Source of the DNA: Fulvivirga ulvae
GTDB taxonomy: Bacteria > Bacteroidota > Bacteroidia > Cytophagales > Cyclobacteriaceae
NCBI RefSeq assembly: GCF_021389975.1
Contig: NZ_CP089981.1
Coordinates: 2,195,501 to 2,259,500 of the forward strand
Reading direction: 5' to 3'
Length of the DNA stretch: 64,000 nt
Below the pieces are notes generated by a model. It had not been told where the DNA came from. It ran no database searches and was given only the letters and a program-made list of their open reading frames with translations. A program made the translations under genes and the position numbers. Below are positions 41,596 to 49,497 of the stretch, one piece after another (position 1 is the stretch's first letter; every line of letters begins with the position of its first letter).

Positions 41596-42420
41596 TCAAA
41601 TACTGGTAACAGCCACCATGCCAGGCTCATTAATTTCCAAATAAATTTTGCAAAAGTGTCTCCAAAACAGCTTTTCATTGCTGTTGTCAAATACCAAAAG
41701 CTGGGTTTCTCCAACCTTACTCTTAAACCGGACACCATACTGGTTTTGGTCTATAGACCTAAAGGCTTCGGCAGTGCCTATTCTACGTTTTTTGTAAGCG
41801 ATTCCATCATCTTTAGAAGGTATACCTATGGCTAACTGTACCTGCCATTGGGCAGTGCTGGCTGTAAACCATTTGTGATCGTAATTCAATTGTACGGTTG
41901 CAGGAATGCTGACAGCCTTTGGTGACACCTGCGGTATAACCAGCTCAACATCATCCTTATACTTTTGAAAAATATCTTTGAGCATCGGGTAGAGATTTTG
42001 CTCCCAAGGGTCAGCCTTTGCCATGAATACCAAACCCAACTCAGCATCGTTTGCTTCTTCAAAAAACTTGGCTTCGGGAGGTGCAAGCGGGTTGTCTGAT
42101 GCCACCTGCGACATACCGGGAGCATACAGGATGTTTTTGTTAACCGGCTTGCCCAGTTTAATATGTTGCTCCACCAATTCGATACCCTTCTCTACGGTCA
42201 GGTTTTTATACCAGGTGTTTTCCGGCATTACGATCAGTGTCGGTGCATCTTCGCACCGGCCATTACACATGGTTTTTACTGTGTGGACCTGATTATAAAG
42301 TCCCTCGGACTTCATGTAGGCCCTGATTTCTGATGTGATCTCCTCAGCTCCTTTTCTTTTGCACGATCCGCCGTTGCAAAATAATATGCAGTGTGAAGTT
42401 TTTCCCAGGTCTTTTCCCAT
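41596..42420 (-). CDS. Thioredoxin-like [2Fe-2S] ferredoxin domain protein
   Basis: A 274-residue protein. The N-terminal about 105 residues carry the four-cysteine pattern of thioredoxin-like [2Fe-2S] ferredoxins: CILFCNGGSCKRKGAEEI, then VKTMCNGRCEDAPTL. The remaining 165 residues form a separate domain without recognised motif, containing QVQLAIGIPSKDDGIAYKK. It is the last gene of the btuF-btuC-btuD operon, 4 nt after btuD. A redox role in corrinoid reduction before adenosylation is a reasonable guess. Confidence 0.82.
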   Translation of the reverse strand: MGKDLGKTSHCILFCNGGSCKRKGAEEITSEIRAYMKSEGLYNQVHTVKTMCNGRCEDAPTLIVMPENTWYKNLTVEKGIELVEQHIKLGKPVNKNILYAPGMSQVASDNPLAPPEAKFFEEANDAELGLVFMAKADPWEQNLYPMLKDIFQKYKDDVELVIPQVSPKAVSIPATVQLNYDHKWFTASTAQWQVQLAIGIPSKDDGIAYKKRRIGTAEAFRSIDQNQYGVRFKSKVGETQLLVFDNSNEKLFWRHFCKIYLEINEPGMVAVTSI

Positions 42421-42424
42421 ACCG

Positions 42425-43423
42425 TTAGTTTTGATATTGTGTTATCGATCTTAGTTCTGTTTTCAGCTCTTGTATGGAGTTAAGTTCCACTTCGCTATTA
42501 TTGGCTTTGATGAGCCAGTTATTATCCGAATGCTGGCCTATATGAATTTGAATATCGCAGTAGCCGTTGTCCAGTATTTCAAACCCCTCTTTTTCCAAAG
42601 CTTTTCTGGTCCAGATAGCGGTGGTTCCCATGCCATGCAAACTCACTTGCTTGTTGAGTCCGTATTTGATTTTAAAGTTTCCGGTCTGGTTATCGAACTC
42701 TACATTTTCACCTTTGAAGGTTTTCTCCATCATGCCCGCCAGCACCAGGTCTTCGGCAGATCCGGCGATTACGTTTCGATCTTCTGTAATGAGCCAAACA
42801 GAGTCAGCCAGCTGAATGGCCATTTCCAATTCATGGGTAGAGAGCAGAATGGCTTTATCTGTTTCCTTAGCCAATGTCTTCAGTAATGTGAGCAGGTTTA
42901 CCCGGTTATTCACATCCAGATGTGCCGTTGGCTCATCTAATACCAGCAACGGTGTATCCTGTGCCAGAGCTTTGGCTATCATGACACGTTGTCGTTCTCC
43001 ATCGCTTAGCTCCCCGATGAACCTGGAAGAGAAGTCCTCAACTTTTACCAGTTCCATAGCTACTTGTATGGCCATCTGGTCCTGCTTGGTAAGGTGCCCT
43101 AACCAGTTGGTGTAGGGTGTTCTGCCCAAGGCAACTATTTCAAAAACAGTTAGGTTGACCGGAGTTAGTTTTTGAGAAAGCACCATGCCAATGCAAGTGG
43201 CCAGTTGCCGTGGAGTTAGTTTATTGATAGCTTGCCCTTGAATGAAGGCTTCGCCTGACACTGCTGGTATTACGCCGGTAAGCGTATGTAAAAGGGTAGA
43301 CTTGCCTATACCGTTTGGCCCTAAAAGGCAGGTCAGTTCTCCCTGCTTAAGGTGGAGATTGAGGTTTTGGATGAGGGCCTGCTTTCGATAACCTATAGAT
43401 AAGTTTTTGGTTTCCAGTATCAT
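42425..43423 (-). CDS. btuD: Cobalamin ABC transporter ATP-binding protein with C-terminal extension
   Basis: A 332-residue ATPase. Walker A is LGPNGIGKST, the signature LSDGERQR, Walker B LLVLDEPTAHLD and the switch STHELEMAI. The core matches the FepC/BtuD type and ends near residue 250. A further stretch of about 80 residues has no counterpart in BtuD: it includes LHGMGTTAIWTRKALEKEG and VELNSIQELKTELRSI. Encoded 6 nt behind btuC in the riboswitch-controlled transport operon. Confidence 0.93.
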   Translation of the reverse strand: MILETKNLSIGYRKQALIQNLNLHLKQGELTCLLGPNGIGKSTLLHTLTGVIPAVSGEAFIQGQAINKLTPRQLATCIGMVLSQKLTPVNLTVFEIVALGRTPYTNWLGHLTKQDQMAIQVAMELVKVEDFSSRFIGELSDGERQRVMIAKALAQDTPLLVLDEPTAHLDVNNRVNLLTLLKTLAKETDKAILLSTHELEMAIQLADSVWLITEDRNVIAGSAEDLVLAGMMEKTFKGENVEFDNQTGNFKIKYGLNKQVSLHGMGTTAIWTRKALEKEGFEILDNGYCDIQIHIGQHSDNNWLIKANNSEVELNSIQELKTELRSITQYQN

Positions 43424-43429
43424 GGCTAT

Positions 43430-44464
43430 TTATATTGAAGTTTTCATCATTCGCGAACGGATAACGACCGAAATTACGATCGGGGCACCAAGCAGTGCGG
43501 TTACTGCATTGATGGGCAGGGTGGTTTGCTCACCAGGCATTTGAGCGATCATATCGCAAATCAGCATAACTATAGATCCGATTAATATAACCGAGGGTAT
43601 GAGAATACTGTGATTGGCGGTTTGAAAAACAGCTCTTGCAATATGAGGAATGGCTAAGCCAATAAAGGCCACGGGTCCACAAAATGCTGTAATGCTTCCT
43701 GCAAGTAAACAAGAGGCTATAATTACAACGATTCGATACTTTTTTATAGATATGCCCAGCCCTCTTGCATACTGCTCCCCCAGCAAAAAGGTATTCAGTT
43801 GCTTTTGAGAGATGAATGCTAACAATATGCCGAGAAGTACAATCGGAGTTAAAATTTGTAACTGCTCCCAGGATACTCCAGCCAGACTCCCAAACGTCCA
43901 TATGACATATGCCTGTATTAATTCAGCGTCGCTAAAAAATTGAAGCACGCTAACAATCGCACCGCTGGCACTCCCCACCATGAGTCCAACGATAAGAAGT
44001 GAAACATTGTCTTTAACCTTTGCGGAAACTAAAAGTACAAATGAGAGTACTGCGGAAGAACCCAATACGGCTGCGACTACTACTCCCCAATTTCCTAACT
44101 GGTATAGTATATTGAAAACGGAACTGCCCGACATGACCAATAGCGCCACTCCCAGGCTGGCTCCGTTGCTGATACCGAGTACAAATGGCCCTGCCAAAGG
44201 GTTTCTGAATAAAGTCTGCATCAGAAGCCCCGCCACTGACAAGCCCGACCCAACCAGGAGAGCCGTCAAGGCTTTGGGTAGTCGAAATTCAGTAATAATA
44301 AACCCCCAGCTTTCCTTTTCGAGCGGTTTGCCTGTCAACGATTTCATTACCTGATCGAGAGGTATGTTGACTGTGCCATATCGAATATCCAGCAAGAACA
44401 GGATGATCAGGAGTATTATAGCGAGGGTATAGAATGCTATGTATTTGGAAGGGACAAATCTCAT
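43430..44464 (-). CDS. btuC: Cobalamin ABC transporter permease, FecCD/BtuC family
   Basis: A 344-residue protein with about ten transmembrane helices. Recognisable segments are FRLPKALTALLVGSGLSVAGLLMQTLFRNPLAGPFVLGIS, the highly conserved start of FecCD permeases, and the cytoplasmic loop CGPVAFIGLAIPHIAR that contacts the ATPase. The C-terminus reads PINAVTALLGAPIVISVV. The neighbours btuF and btuD are each 6 nt away. Confidence 0.94.
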   Translation of the reverse strand: MRFVPSKYIAFYTLAIILLIILFLLDIRYGTVNIPLDQVMKSLTGKPLEKESWGFIITEFRLPKALTALLVGSGLSVAGLLMQTLFRNPLAGPFVLGISNGASLGVALLVMSGSSVFNILYQLGNWGVVVAAVLGSSAVLSFVLLVSAKVKDNVSLLIVGLMVGSASGAIVSVLQFFSDAELIQAYVIWTFGSLAGVSWEQLQILTPIVLLGILLAFISQKQLNTFLLGEQYARGLGISIKKYRIVVIIASCLLAGSITAFCGPVAFIGLAIPHIARAVFQTANHSILIPSVILIGSIVMLICDMIAQMPGEQTTLPINAVTALLGAPIVISVVIRSRMMKTSI

Positions 44465-44470
44465 GGAGGA

Positions 44471-45613
44471 TTAATTGAGTTTTTTATAATAGATAAGCTG
44501 GTGATCAGGGAATTTCTCTGGATGTATAATCTTTATTAAATCCTTAAGTATTAGATGTGGATTGACCAGACCTGTTTCCCAATAGTCGTTGGCTCCTGTT
44601 TCATTAATGCGGCCATATATGTTATAAACTTTCTTTTGCTGAAAAGCCGAGAACCGGGTATATCTTTCATCGTGATCGATAAATTCGGCGAGCTCGGTAA
44701 AACCTCCGGGATTGATCCAGATATCGGCATTGAGTTGTTTGTCTATAACCGTTTCAAAGCTTAATGGTATGCTTCCTCTTGACTTATCTGAGAACCAATA
44801 GTAAGAGGCGTTGGCATCTTTTAAAAGTTGTGCTGCATAGCTATTGCCTCCGGGCATGGACCAGGTGTCTTTGTATTTGGCCCCTGCGAGTACAGAAGGT
44901 TTGTCACTCACAGCAATGGCTTCTGCTTTTATTTGTTCATACTCATCTTCGATATGATTGAAAATGCTATCTGCCATAGCATCCTTTTCAAGAAAGGCTG
45001 CCATAAATTTTAGCCATTCGGCCCTGGCAAGTGGCGAGCTTTCCATCCATTCAATATTATAAGCAATGGGTACTCCTGATTTTTCCAGCAATTTCAGGTT
45101 ATCGTGTATCTGGGCATGTCCGGTGGTCATCATGAGATCCGGTCGAAGGTCAATAAGGGTCTCAATATTTAAATTTTGGGTGTTTCCAACTTCTGCGATT
45201 TCACCATTTAAAGCCCGCTCTTTGATGGATGGATTATAGATATAGTCCAGTGTACTATGCCCAATGAGTGACTGCTCTGCCCCAAGCGTATGCAGTAGTC
45301 CGAGATGTGTGGTAGATAAGGTTACGATACTGGAAATCGGTATTTCGACTATAAAAACGTCCTTAGGCAGGTTTTCCGGTACAGGATCACCTTTATGGAT
45401 TAGGATATAAGTGGCGTATAATGCAGTGGTATCCCAGGGGTTTTGGACTGTAATTTTCTTAAAACCATCCTGTTGTTTTATGCTAAAAAGTGATGCATGT
45501 TTAAGTTGGACAGGCTGGCGGGTCGGCAACGTAGATGTACCTTCCTGCTTTGGCGAATTGCATGCAGCCACAAGGCATATCAACACGGATAAACATCTGA
45601 TAACGAGCTTCAT
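44471..45613 (-). CDS. btuF: Cobalamin ABC transporter substrate-binding lipoprotein
   Basis: A 380-residue periplasmic binding lipoprotein (lipobox LVAAC, Cys near residue 19). The BtuF/FepB fold is visible from THLGLLHTLGAEQSLIGHS, with NIETLIDLRPDLMMTTG and the C-terminal lobe WINPGGFTELAEFI. The first gene of the transport operon, directly behind the second cobalamin riboswitch. Its sequence pattern is shared with the protein encoded at 45935-47032. Confidence 0.9.
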   Translation of the reverse strand: MKLVIRCLSVLICLVAACNSPKQEGTSTLPTRQPVQLKHASLFSIKQQDGFKKITVQNPWDTTALYATYILIHKGDPVPENLPKDVFIVEIPISSIVTLSTTHLGLLHTLGAEQSLIGHSTLDYIYNPSIKERALNGEIAEVGNTQNLNIETLIDLRPDLMMTTGHAQIHDNLKLLEKSGVPIAYNIEWMESSPLARAEWLKFMAAFLEKDAMADSIFNHIEDEYEQIKAEAIAVSDKPSVLAGAKYKDTWSMPGGNSYAAQLLKDANASYYWFSDKSRGSIPLSFETVIDKQLNADIWINPGGFTELAEFIDHDERYTRFSAFQQKKVYNIYGRINETGANDYWETGLVNPHLILKDLIKIIHPEKFPDHQLIYYKKLN

Positions 45614-45743
45614 TTTTAAATAATTTGCCCGGGGAAATGGAATCAGAATGACGCAACAAAAGATTTGCAGTACGCAGCAAAAACTATGTAGGATCTTCTA
45701 ATCAGCACTTTTCTCCCGAAAGTTTCGATTACTATGTTTTACT

Positions 45744-45880
45744 GGCAGGTCTTCTGGCTTGCTCCAATGTTAACGGCCTTCCCATCCCGATGTAGAGACA
45801 GTGGCTTGTGATTTGGTTAACATTTTACAGAGCTTACAGCTGCGGGGACAGCTCCTGATTTTAACAGGATTCCCTTTTAA
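45744..45880 (-). ncRNA. Cobalamin riboswitch upstream of btuF
   Basis: On the minus strand it reads AAAGGGAATCCTGTTAAAATC, AGGAGCTGTCCCCGCAGCTGTAA, then the AAGCCACTGTC block, CGGGATGGGAAGGC and AAGCCAGAAGACCTGCC. All core cobalamin-riboswitch motifs are therefore present, and the spacing between GCCACTG and GGGAAGGC is short. It lies about 130-270 nt before the btuF ATG. Confidence 0.93.
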
Positions 45881-45920
45881 TTCTGTTGACGAAAGTATCT
45901 CATCAACAAACACCAATGCT

Positions 45921-45928
45921 CAAATGTA
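45921..45928 (-). promoter_or_regulatory. -7 element for the btuF riboswitch transcript
   Basis: On the minus strand the sequence reads GTAATTTATATACATTTG with TACATTTG as TAnnTTTG. The 18-nt stretch is nearly identical to the element in front of the btuB riboswitch. Confidence 0.6.
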
Positions 45929-45934
45929 TATAAA

Positions 45935-47032
45935 TTACTTTATTTGGACATAATAGTTAAGACTATCATTTTTCATCACAATGTGTCTTAGGTCTTCCAG
46001 CACCTTTTCAGGATGTACAAATCCTGACTGCCAAAAGTCATTTTTGCCATATTGGCTCAACCGGCGGTTGTTATTGTAAATTCGGAGCCGCCCGCCCAGA
46101 TATTCCGGAGGCAGATTGAGCTCGGCAAGCTGACTTATGGTATTCATTTGGCTGCCCGGATGTAGCCAGATATCACATTGCTGAAGTAACTCAATTACTG
46201 TTTCATGAGATAATTTAATATTGCCGGGGTTGGTATCTTCCTTAAGTATGTACTGGCCACCAGCATCTTTGATGAACTGCGCCATATAACTATTGCCCCC
46301 GGCTACATACCAATTGTCCTTCCACATATAGCCTACAAAGAATTTAGGAGCACTATCTCTTTTGTTAAACTGAGATTTTATCTTCTCATAGTTATCAGCT
46401 TGTTGGTTAAACAGGGTAAAGGCTACATTTTCTGTTTTTGTAAATAGAGAGAGGTATTTTATCCACTCCAGTCTCCCTAAAGGGTGGTTTTCCGTGTGGG
46501 CGGAGAAGAGAATAACCCGGAGGCCAAGTGCTTCCAGCTTTTGGTTTACATCCATCGAGTTGCCAACGGCAGACTCTATGATCAGGTCGGGCTGGAGGTT
46601 AATTAAAAGCTCATAGTTCAAGTCACCACCTTTGCCTACTTCATTCACACCCTTATTGATAAAATAATTTCTCAAACTGTCATCAAAAACGTCCTCATAC
46701 GAGGGAATGCCTACAATTCTATCTTGCAAACCCAACTCACTGAGCATATTTATGTGTGTAATGGAAAGGCAAACAATAGCACGCGCGGTAAAGCCGGAGT
46801 CTATATTAAATGTTTTCACTACGGTACTGTCACTGTTTGACCACGGGGCATTTATCTTAACCTCCGTGGCCCCGGATTTAAGATAGTCAGCGCCAAACCT
46901 TGATGCATGCGACAGGTCCAGGGCTTGTTTTTGTACAGGTGCTTCGGTTTGTGCCGGAGTACATTTCAAAAGGGTACCAAAACATAATATGATCAACAGG
47001 TTTTGGACGATACGGATATCAGGCAATGTCAT
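45935..47032 (-). CDS. Second BtuF-like substrate-binding lipoprotein
   Basis: A 365-residue periplasmic-binding lipoprotein (lipobox-like region GTLLKC, Cys near residue 24). It shares the layout of btuF: THINMLSELGLQDRIVGIPSY, NYELLINLQPDLIIESA, KFFVGYMWKDNWYVAGGNSYMAQFIKDAGG and SQYGKNDFWQSGFVHPEKVL. The corresponding segment in btuF is AGAKYKDTWSMPGGNSYAAQLLKDA. It is the last gene of the cobQ operon and has no permease of its own, so it may share BtuCD or bind a different corrinoid. It overlaps the upstream NTPase gene by 14 bp. Confidence 0.87.
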   Translation of the reverse strand: MTLPDIRIVQNLLIILCFGTLLKCTPAQTEAPVQKQALDLSHASRFGADYLKSGATEVKINAPWSNSDSTVVKTFNIDSGFTARAIVCLSITHINMLSELGLQDRIVGIPSYEDVFDDSLRNYFINKGVNEVGKGGDLNYELLINLQPDLIIESAVGNSMDVNQKLEALGLRVILFSAHTENHPLGRLEWIKYLSLFTKTENVAFTLFNQQADNYEKIKSQFNKRDSAPKFFVGYMWKDNWYVAGGNSYMAQFIKDAGGQYILKEDTNPGNIKLSHETVIELLQQCDIWLHPGSQMNTISQLAELNLPPEYLGGRLRIYNNNRRLSQYGKNDFWQSGFVHPEKVLEDLRHIVMKNDSLNYYVQIK

Positions 47033-47579
47033 AGCTATACGTGTGGAGTTTGGTAAGAATCATTTCAGCCCTTTGGCTTACGGGCATCAAAGGTATCTCA
47101 TGAAGTGTAAAACCTAAGGACTGATAAACTTTAATAATTGATCTGTAAATCTTATTCGCTTGTGCGTATGTTTCTCTCCGTTCATGATCATTCACAAAAA
47201 TGGACGGATGAATGGGTAGTATAAAGGCGTTTTTGTTATACCCGGCATTAGCCACTGCCTGGGTGTATGGGGGCGGTATGGGTAAATTACACGAGTCCAG
47301 GTTGGCAATAATATCGGGTAGAGCGCGATCGAAGAAACATAGTGCTGAATCTGTTTGAACCATGTGCTCTTTAACCATGGTATCAAAAGTAAGGGTGCAA
47401 AAATTTTGCATATCACCCCATGGGAGGGCATTGGAAGATATACTTAATTGTTGTCTGATAATTCTACGAGAAACTTCTTCATAACAGTTGAAACCCCGAC
47501 GGCCTAACTCATGGAGCAAGGTTGTTTTTCCTGCGCTTGCAGCTCCTGTAATGATAAACTTGTTGCTCAGATTATCCAT
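47019..47579 (-). CDS. AAA-type NTPase of unknown role in the cobalamin operon
   Basis: A 186-residue P-loop protein. Walker A is GAASAGKT (residues 12-19), followed by TLLHELGRRGFNCYEEVSRRIIRQQ, and FFDRALPD is the second motif. The pattern resembles AAA_28-type small NTPases/kinases (NadR-like). It differs clearly from CobU/CobP in its P-loop and later motifs. Its position between cbiB and the second btuF, with overlaps of 13 and 14 bp, ties it to cobalamin metabolism. A kinase acting on adenosylcobinamide is possible but unproven. Confidence 0.8.
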   Translation of the reverse strand: MDNLSNKFIITGAASAGKTTLLHELGRRGFNCYEEVSRRIIRQQLSISSNALPWGDMQNFCTLTFDTMVKEHMVQTDSALCFFDRALPDIIANLDSCNLPIPPPYTQAVANAGYNKNAFILPIHPSIFVNDHERRETYAQANKIYRSIIKVYQSLGFTLHEIPLMPVSQRAEMILTKLHTYSYDIA

Positions 47580-48496
47580 TGAATGCCGATAATTATGATG
47601 ACAAAAATGAGCGTGACGGCATGGTTGATCATGGCCACTTTGTTTATCTCGTTAGGTGCAATGGCTCTGCTATTGCCTCCTATGAATGGCTTTTCAACTA
47701 ATTTCCCATGATAATAATTGGGGCCGCCAAACTGGCAATTTAAAATACCGGCAAGGGCAGATTCCGGGTAGCCGGCGTTCGGGCTACTGTGTTTGTTTCC
47801 GTATTTGATTATATACTTCATGCCTCTTCTGCTTAGGGTCAGCCCGACCATTAAGAGGGCAGTGACTCTGGCGGGCATAAAGTTAGTGATATCATCAAGC
47901 TTTGCTGCAAACCTGCCAAACAGAAGAAAACGCTCATTTTTGTAGCCTATCATAGAGTCAAGCGTATTGATCATTTTGTAGGCCAAAGCACCGGGAACAC
48001 CTAAAATGGCATAGTAAAATAAAGGTGCTATCACCCCGTCACTCAGATTTTCCGATAGTGTTTCAAATACAGCCAGTCGGATTTTATTTTCGTCTAACTG
48101 ATCCGTTTCTCTCCCTACGATCCAGGAGAGCCTTTTCCTGCCAGCCTCAAGACCCTGAGCTAAAGCAGCAAATACAGCTTTTCCTTCTTCAATCAGGCTT
48201 TTGTTGGCAAGGGAAAAGAAAAGTAGAATGGTGGCAATAGGGTAATAGATGTAAGTGAAAGGCCTGATGAAGTGTATTAAAAAGTAGCATGTAGTAAATA
48301 CCCCACCTGTTAAAAGAATAGTTAAAACCGCACCTTTTATCAACTTGTGCCTGCCGTTGTTCAAATGTTTTTCACCAAAGTTGATGCTATGACCAAACCA
48401 CCTGATGGGATGCGGAAGCCATCTGGGATCTCCCAAAATGAGATCTAGCACGTAGGCGGCTAATAATGGAAGAACAACTAAATACTTTTGCTCCAT
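47567..48496 (-). CDS. cbiB: Adenosylcobinamide-phosphate synthase CbiB
   Basis: A 309-residue membrane enzyme attaching aminopropanol (phosphate) to cobyric acid. The conserved start YVLDLILGDPRWLPHPIRWFG is diagnostic. Further segments are ENLSDGVIAPLFYYAILGVPGALAYKMINTLDSMIGYK and the FMPARVTAL loop. Four to five transmembrane helices are visible. Overlaps the aminotransferase gene by 19 bp. Confidence 0.94.
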   Translation of the reverse strand: MEQKYLVVLPLLAAYVLDLILGDPRWLPHPIRWFGHSINFGEKHLNNGRHKLIKGAVLTILLTGGVFTTCYFLIHFIRPFTYIYYPIATILLFFSLANKSLIEEGKAVFAALAQGLEAGRKRLSWIVGRETDQLDENKIRLAVFETLSENLSDGVIAPLFYYAILGVPGALAYKMINTLDSMIGYKNERFLLFGRFAAKLDDITNFMPARVTALLMVGLTLSRRGMKYIIKYGNKHSSPNAGYPESALAGILNCQFGGPNYYHGKLVEKPFIGGNSRAIAPNEINKVAMINHAVTLIFVIIIIGIQWII

Positions 48497-49497
48497 GTTT
48501 TGAGGGCATTAACTAACAACAGGTTTTTCTCTTCCGTTTGTGGCGATATTCTGATATAGTGTTGATCCAGACCATGAAAGTTAGAGGCGTCCCGAACCAG
48601 AAGCCGGTGCTCATGGGCCAGATATTGCTTTAAGTCTGAAGCCAGGGGTTTCTTCAGTTTGATGAGGAAGTAATGTGTTGATGAGGGTAACACCTCCAGT
48701 TCTTCAATCTGGCCCAGTTCTTTCTGAAGTTTGTGAGAAAGCTCCATGATAGCTGAAAGGTCAGGCTTAATGTCCGTGTAGCTATCAAAAATGAACTTAC
48801 CGGCCTCTATCGCCATCTGGTTTACGTTCCAGGGCATTTTACAGGCTAGTATTTTTTGCTGCATGGCCGGGCTACACAGCATGTACCCCAATCGCAAGCC
48901 GGGTATGGCGAAGAGCTTGGTCAGTGATTTAACAATAATAACATTATCGTGTACGCCGATCATATCCACACAAGAAGGTGAATCGCCCATCACAAAATCC
49001 CCATAGGCTTCATCAATAACAAATACGGTATCCGGGTGGCAGCTTACCAACCGGTCAAGTTCTGCTCTGGTTGTAACTAGCCCGTCAGGATTATTAGGAT
49101 TACAGATGAAAGCCAGTGTTGAGGTTATGCCCGATGTGGATAACTTATGTCGGGGCATGTGATTTATCTTTATCGCATGGCTTTCGCAAGCGGCTTCATA
49201 TTCTGAGAAAGTAGGGAAGTAAATGGTTGCTGAGCTATTGCGAAAAGCATGTGCAATTAAATAAAAGGCCTCTACAGCGCCGTTTGTTACCACCACATTT
49301 TCACTTTCAATATGATGATGTAGTGCTATTTGAGAAGTAAGGCTCTGGGCATCCGGAGCAGGGTAACTCTGTAAATTGCCGAGTACATTTTGCAAAGCGG
49401 CGACTAAAGCCTGATGTGTGCCGTCATGCCAAACATTAGAACTGAAGTTAGCCCTAAAGTCAAAATCAAAATTGTATAGATCGTCTCCGTGGCTCAT
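48478..49497 (-). CDS. PLP-dependent aminotransferase/decarboxylase, CobC/CobD type
   Basis: A 339-residue fold-type I PLP enzyme related to histidinol-phosphate aminotransferase. The PLP lysine lies in VKSLTKLFAIPGLRLGY. FICNPNNPDGLVTTRAELDRL and FVIDEAYGDFV are other conserved blocks. Its position between cobQ and cbiB identifies it as the enzyme that supplies (R)-1-amino-2-propanol phosphate by decarboxylating threonine phosphate (CobD of Salmonella, CobC of Pseudomonas). Four bp overlap with cobQ. Confidence 0.9.
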   Translation of the reverse strand: MSHGDDLYNFDFDFRANFSSNVWHDGTHQALVAALQNVLGNLQSYPAPDAQSLTSQIALHHHIESENVVVTNGAVEAFYLIAHAFRNSSATIYFPTFSEYEAACESHAIKINHMPRHKLSTSGITSTLAFICNPNNPDGLVTTRAELDRLVSCHPDTVFVIDEAYGDFVMGDSPSCVDMIGVHDNVIIVKSLTKLFAIPGLRLGYMLCSPAMQQKILACKMPWNVNQMAIEAGKFIFDSYTDIKPDLSAIMELSHKLQKELGQIEELEVLPSSTHYFLIKLKKPLASDLKQYLAHEHRLLVRDASNFHGLDQHYIRISPQTEEKNLLLVNALKTWSKSI

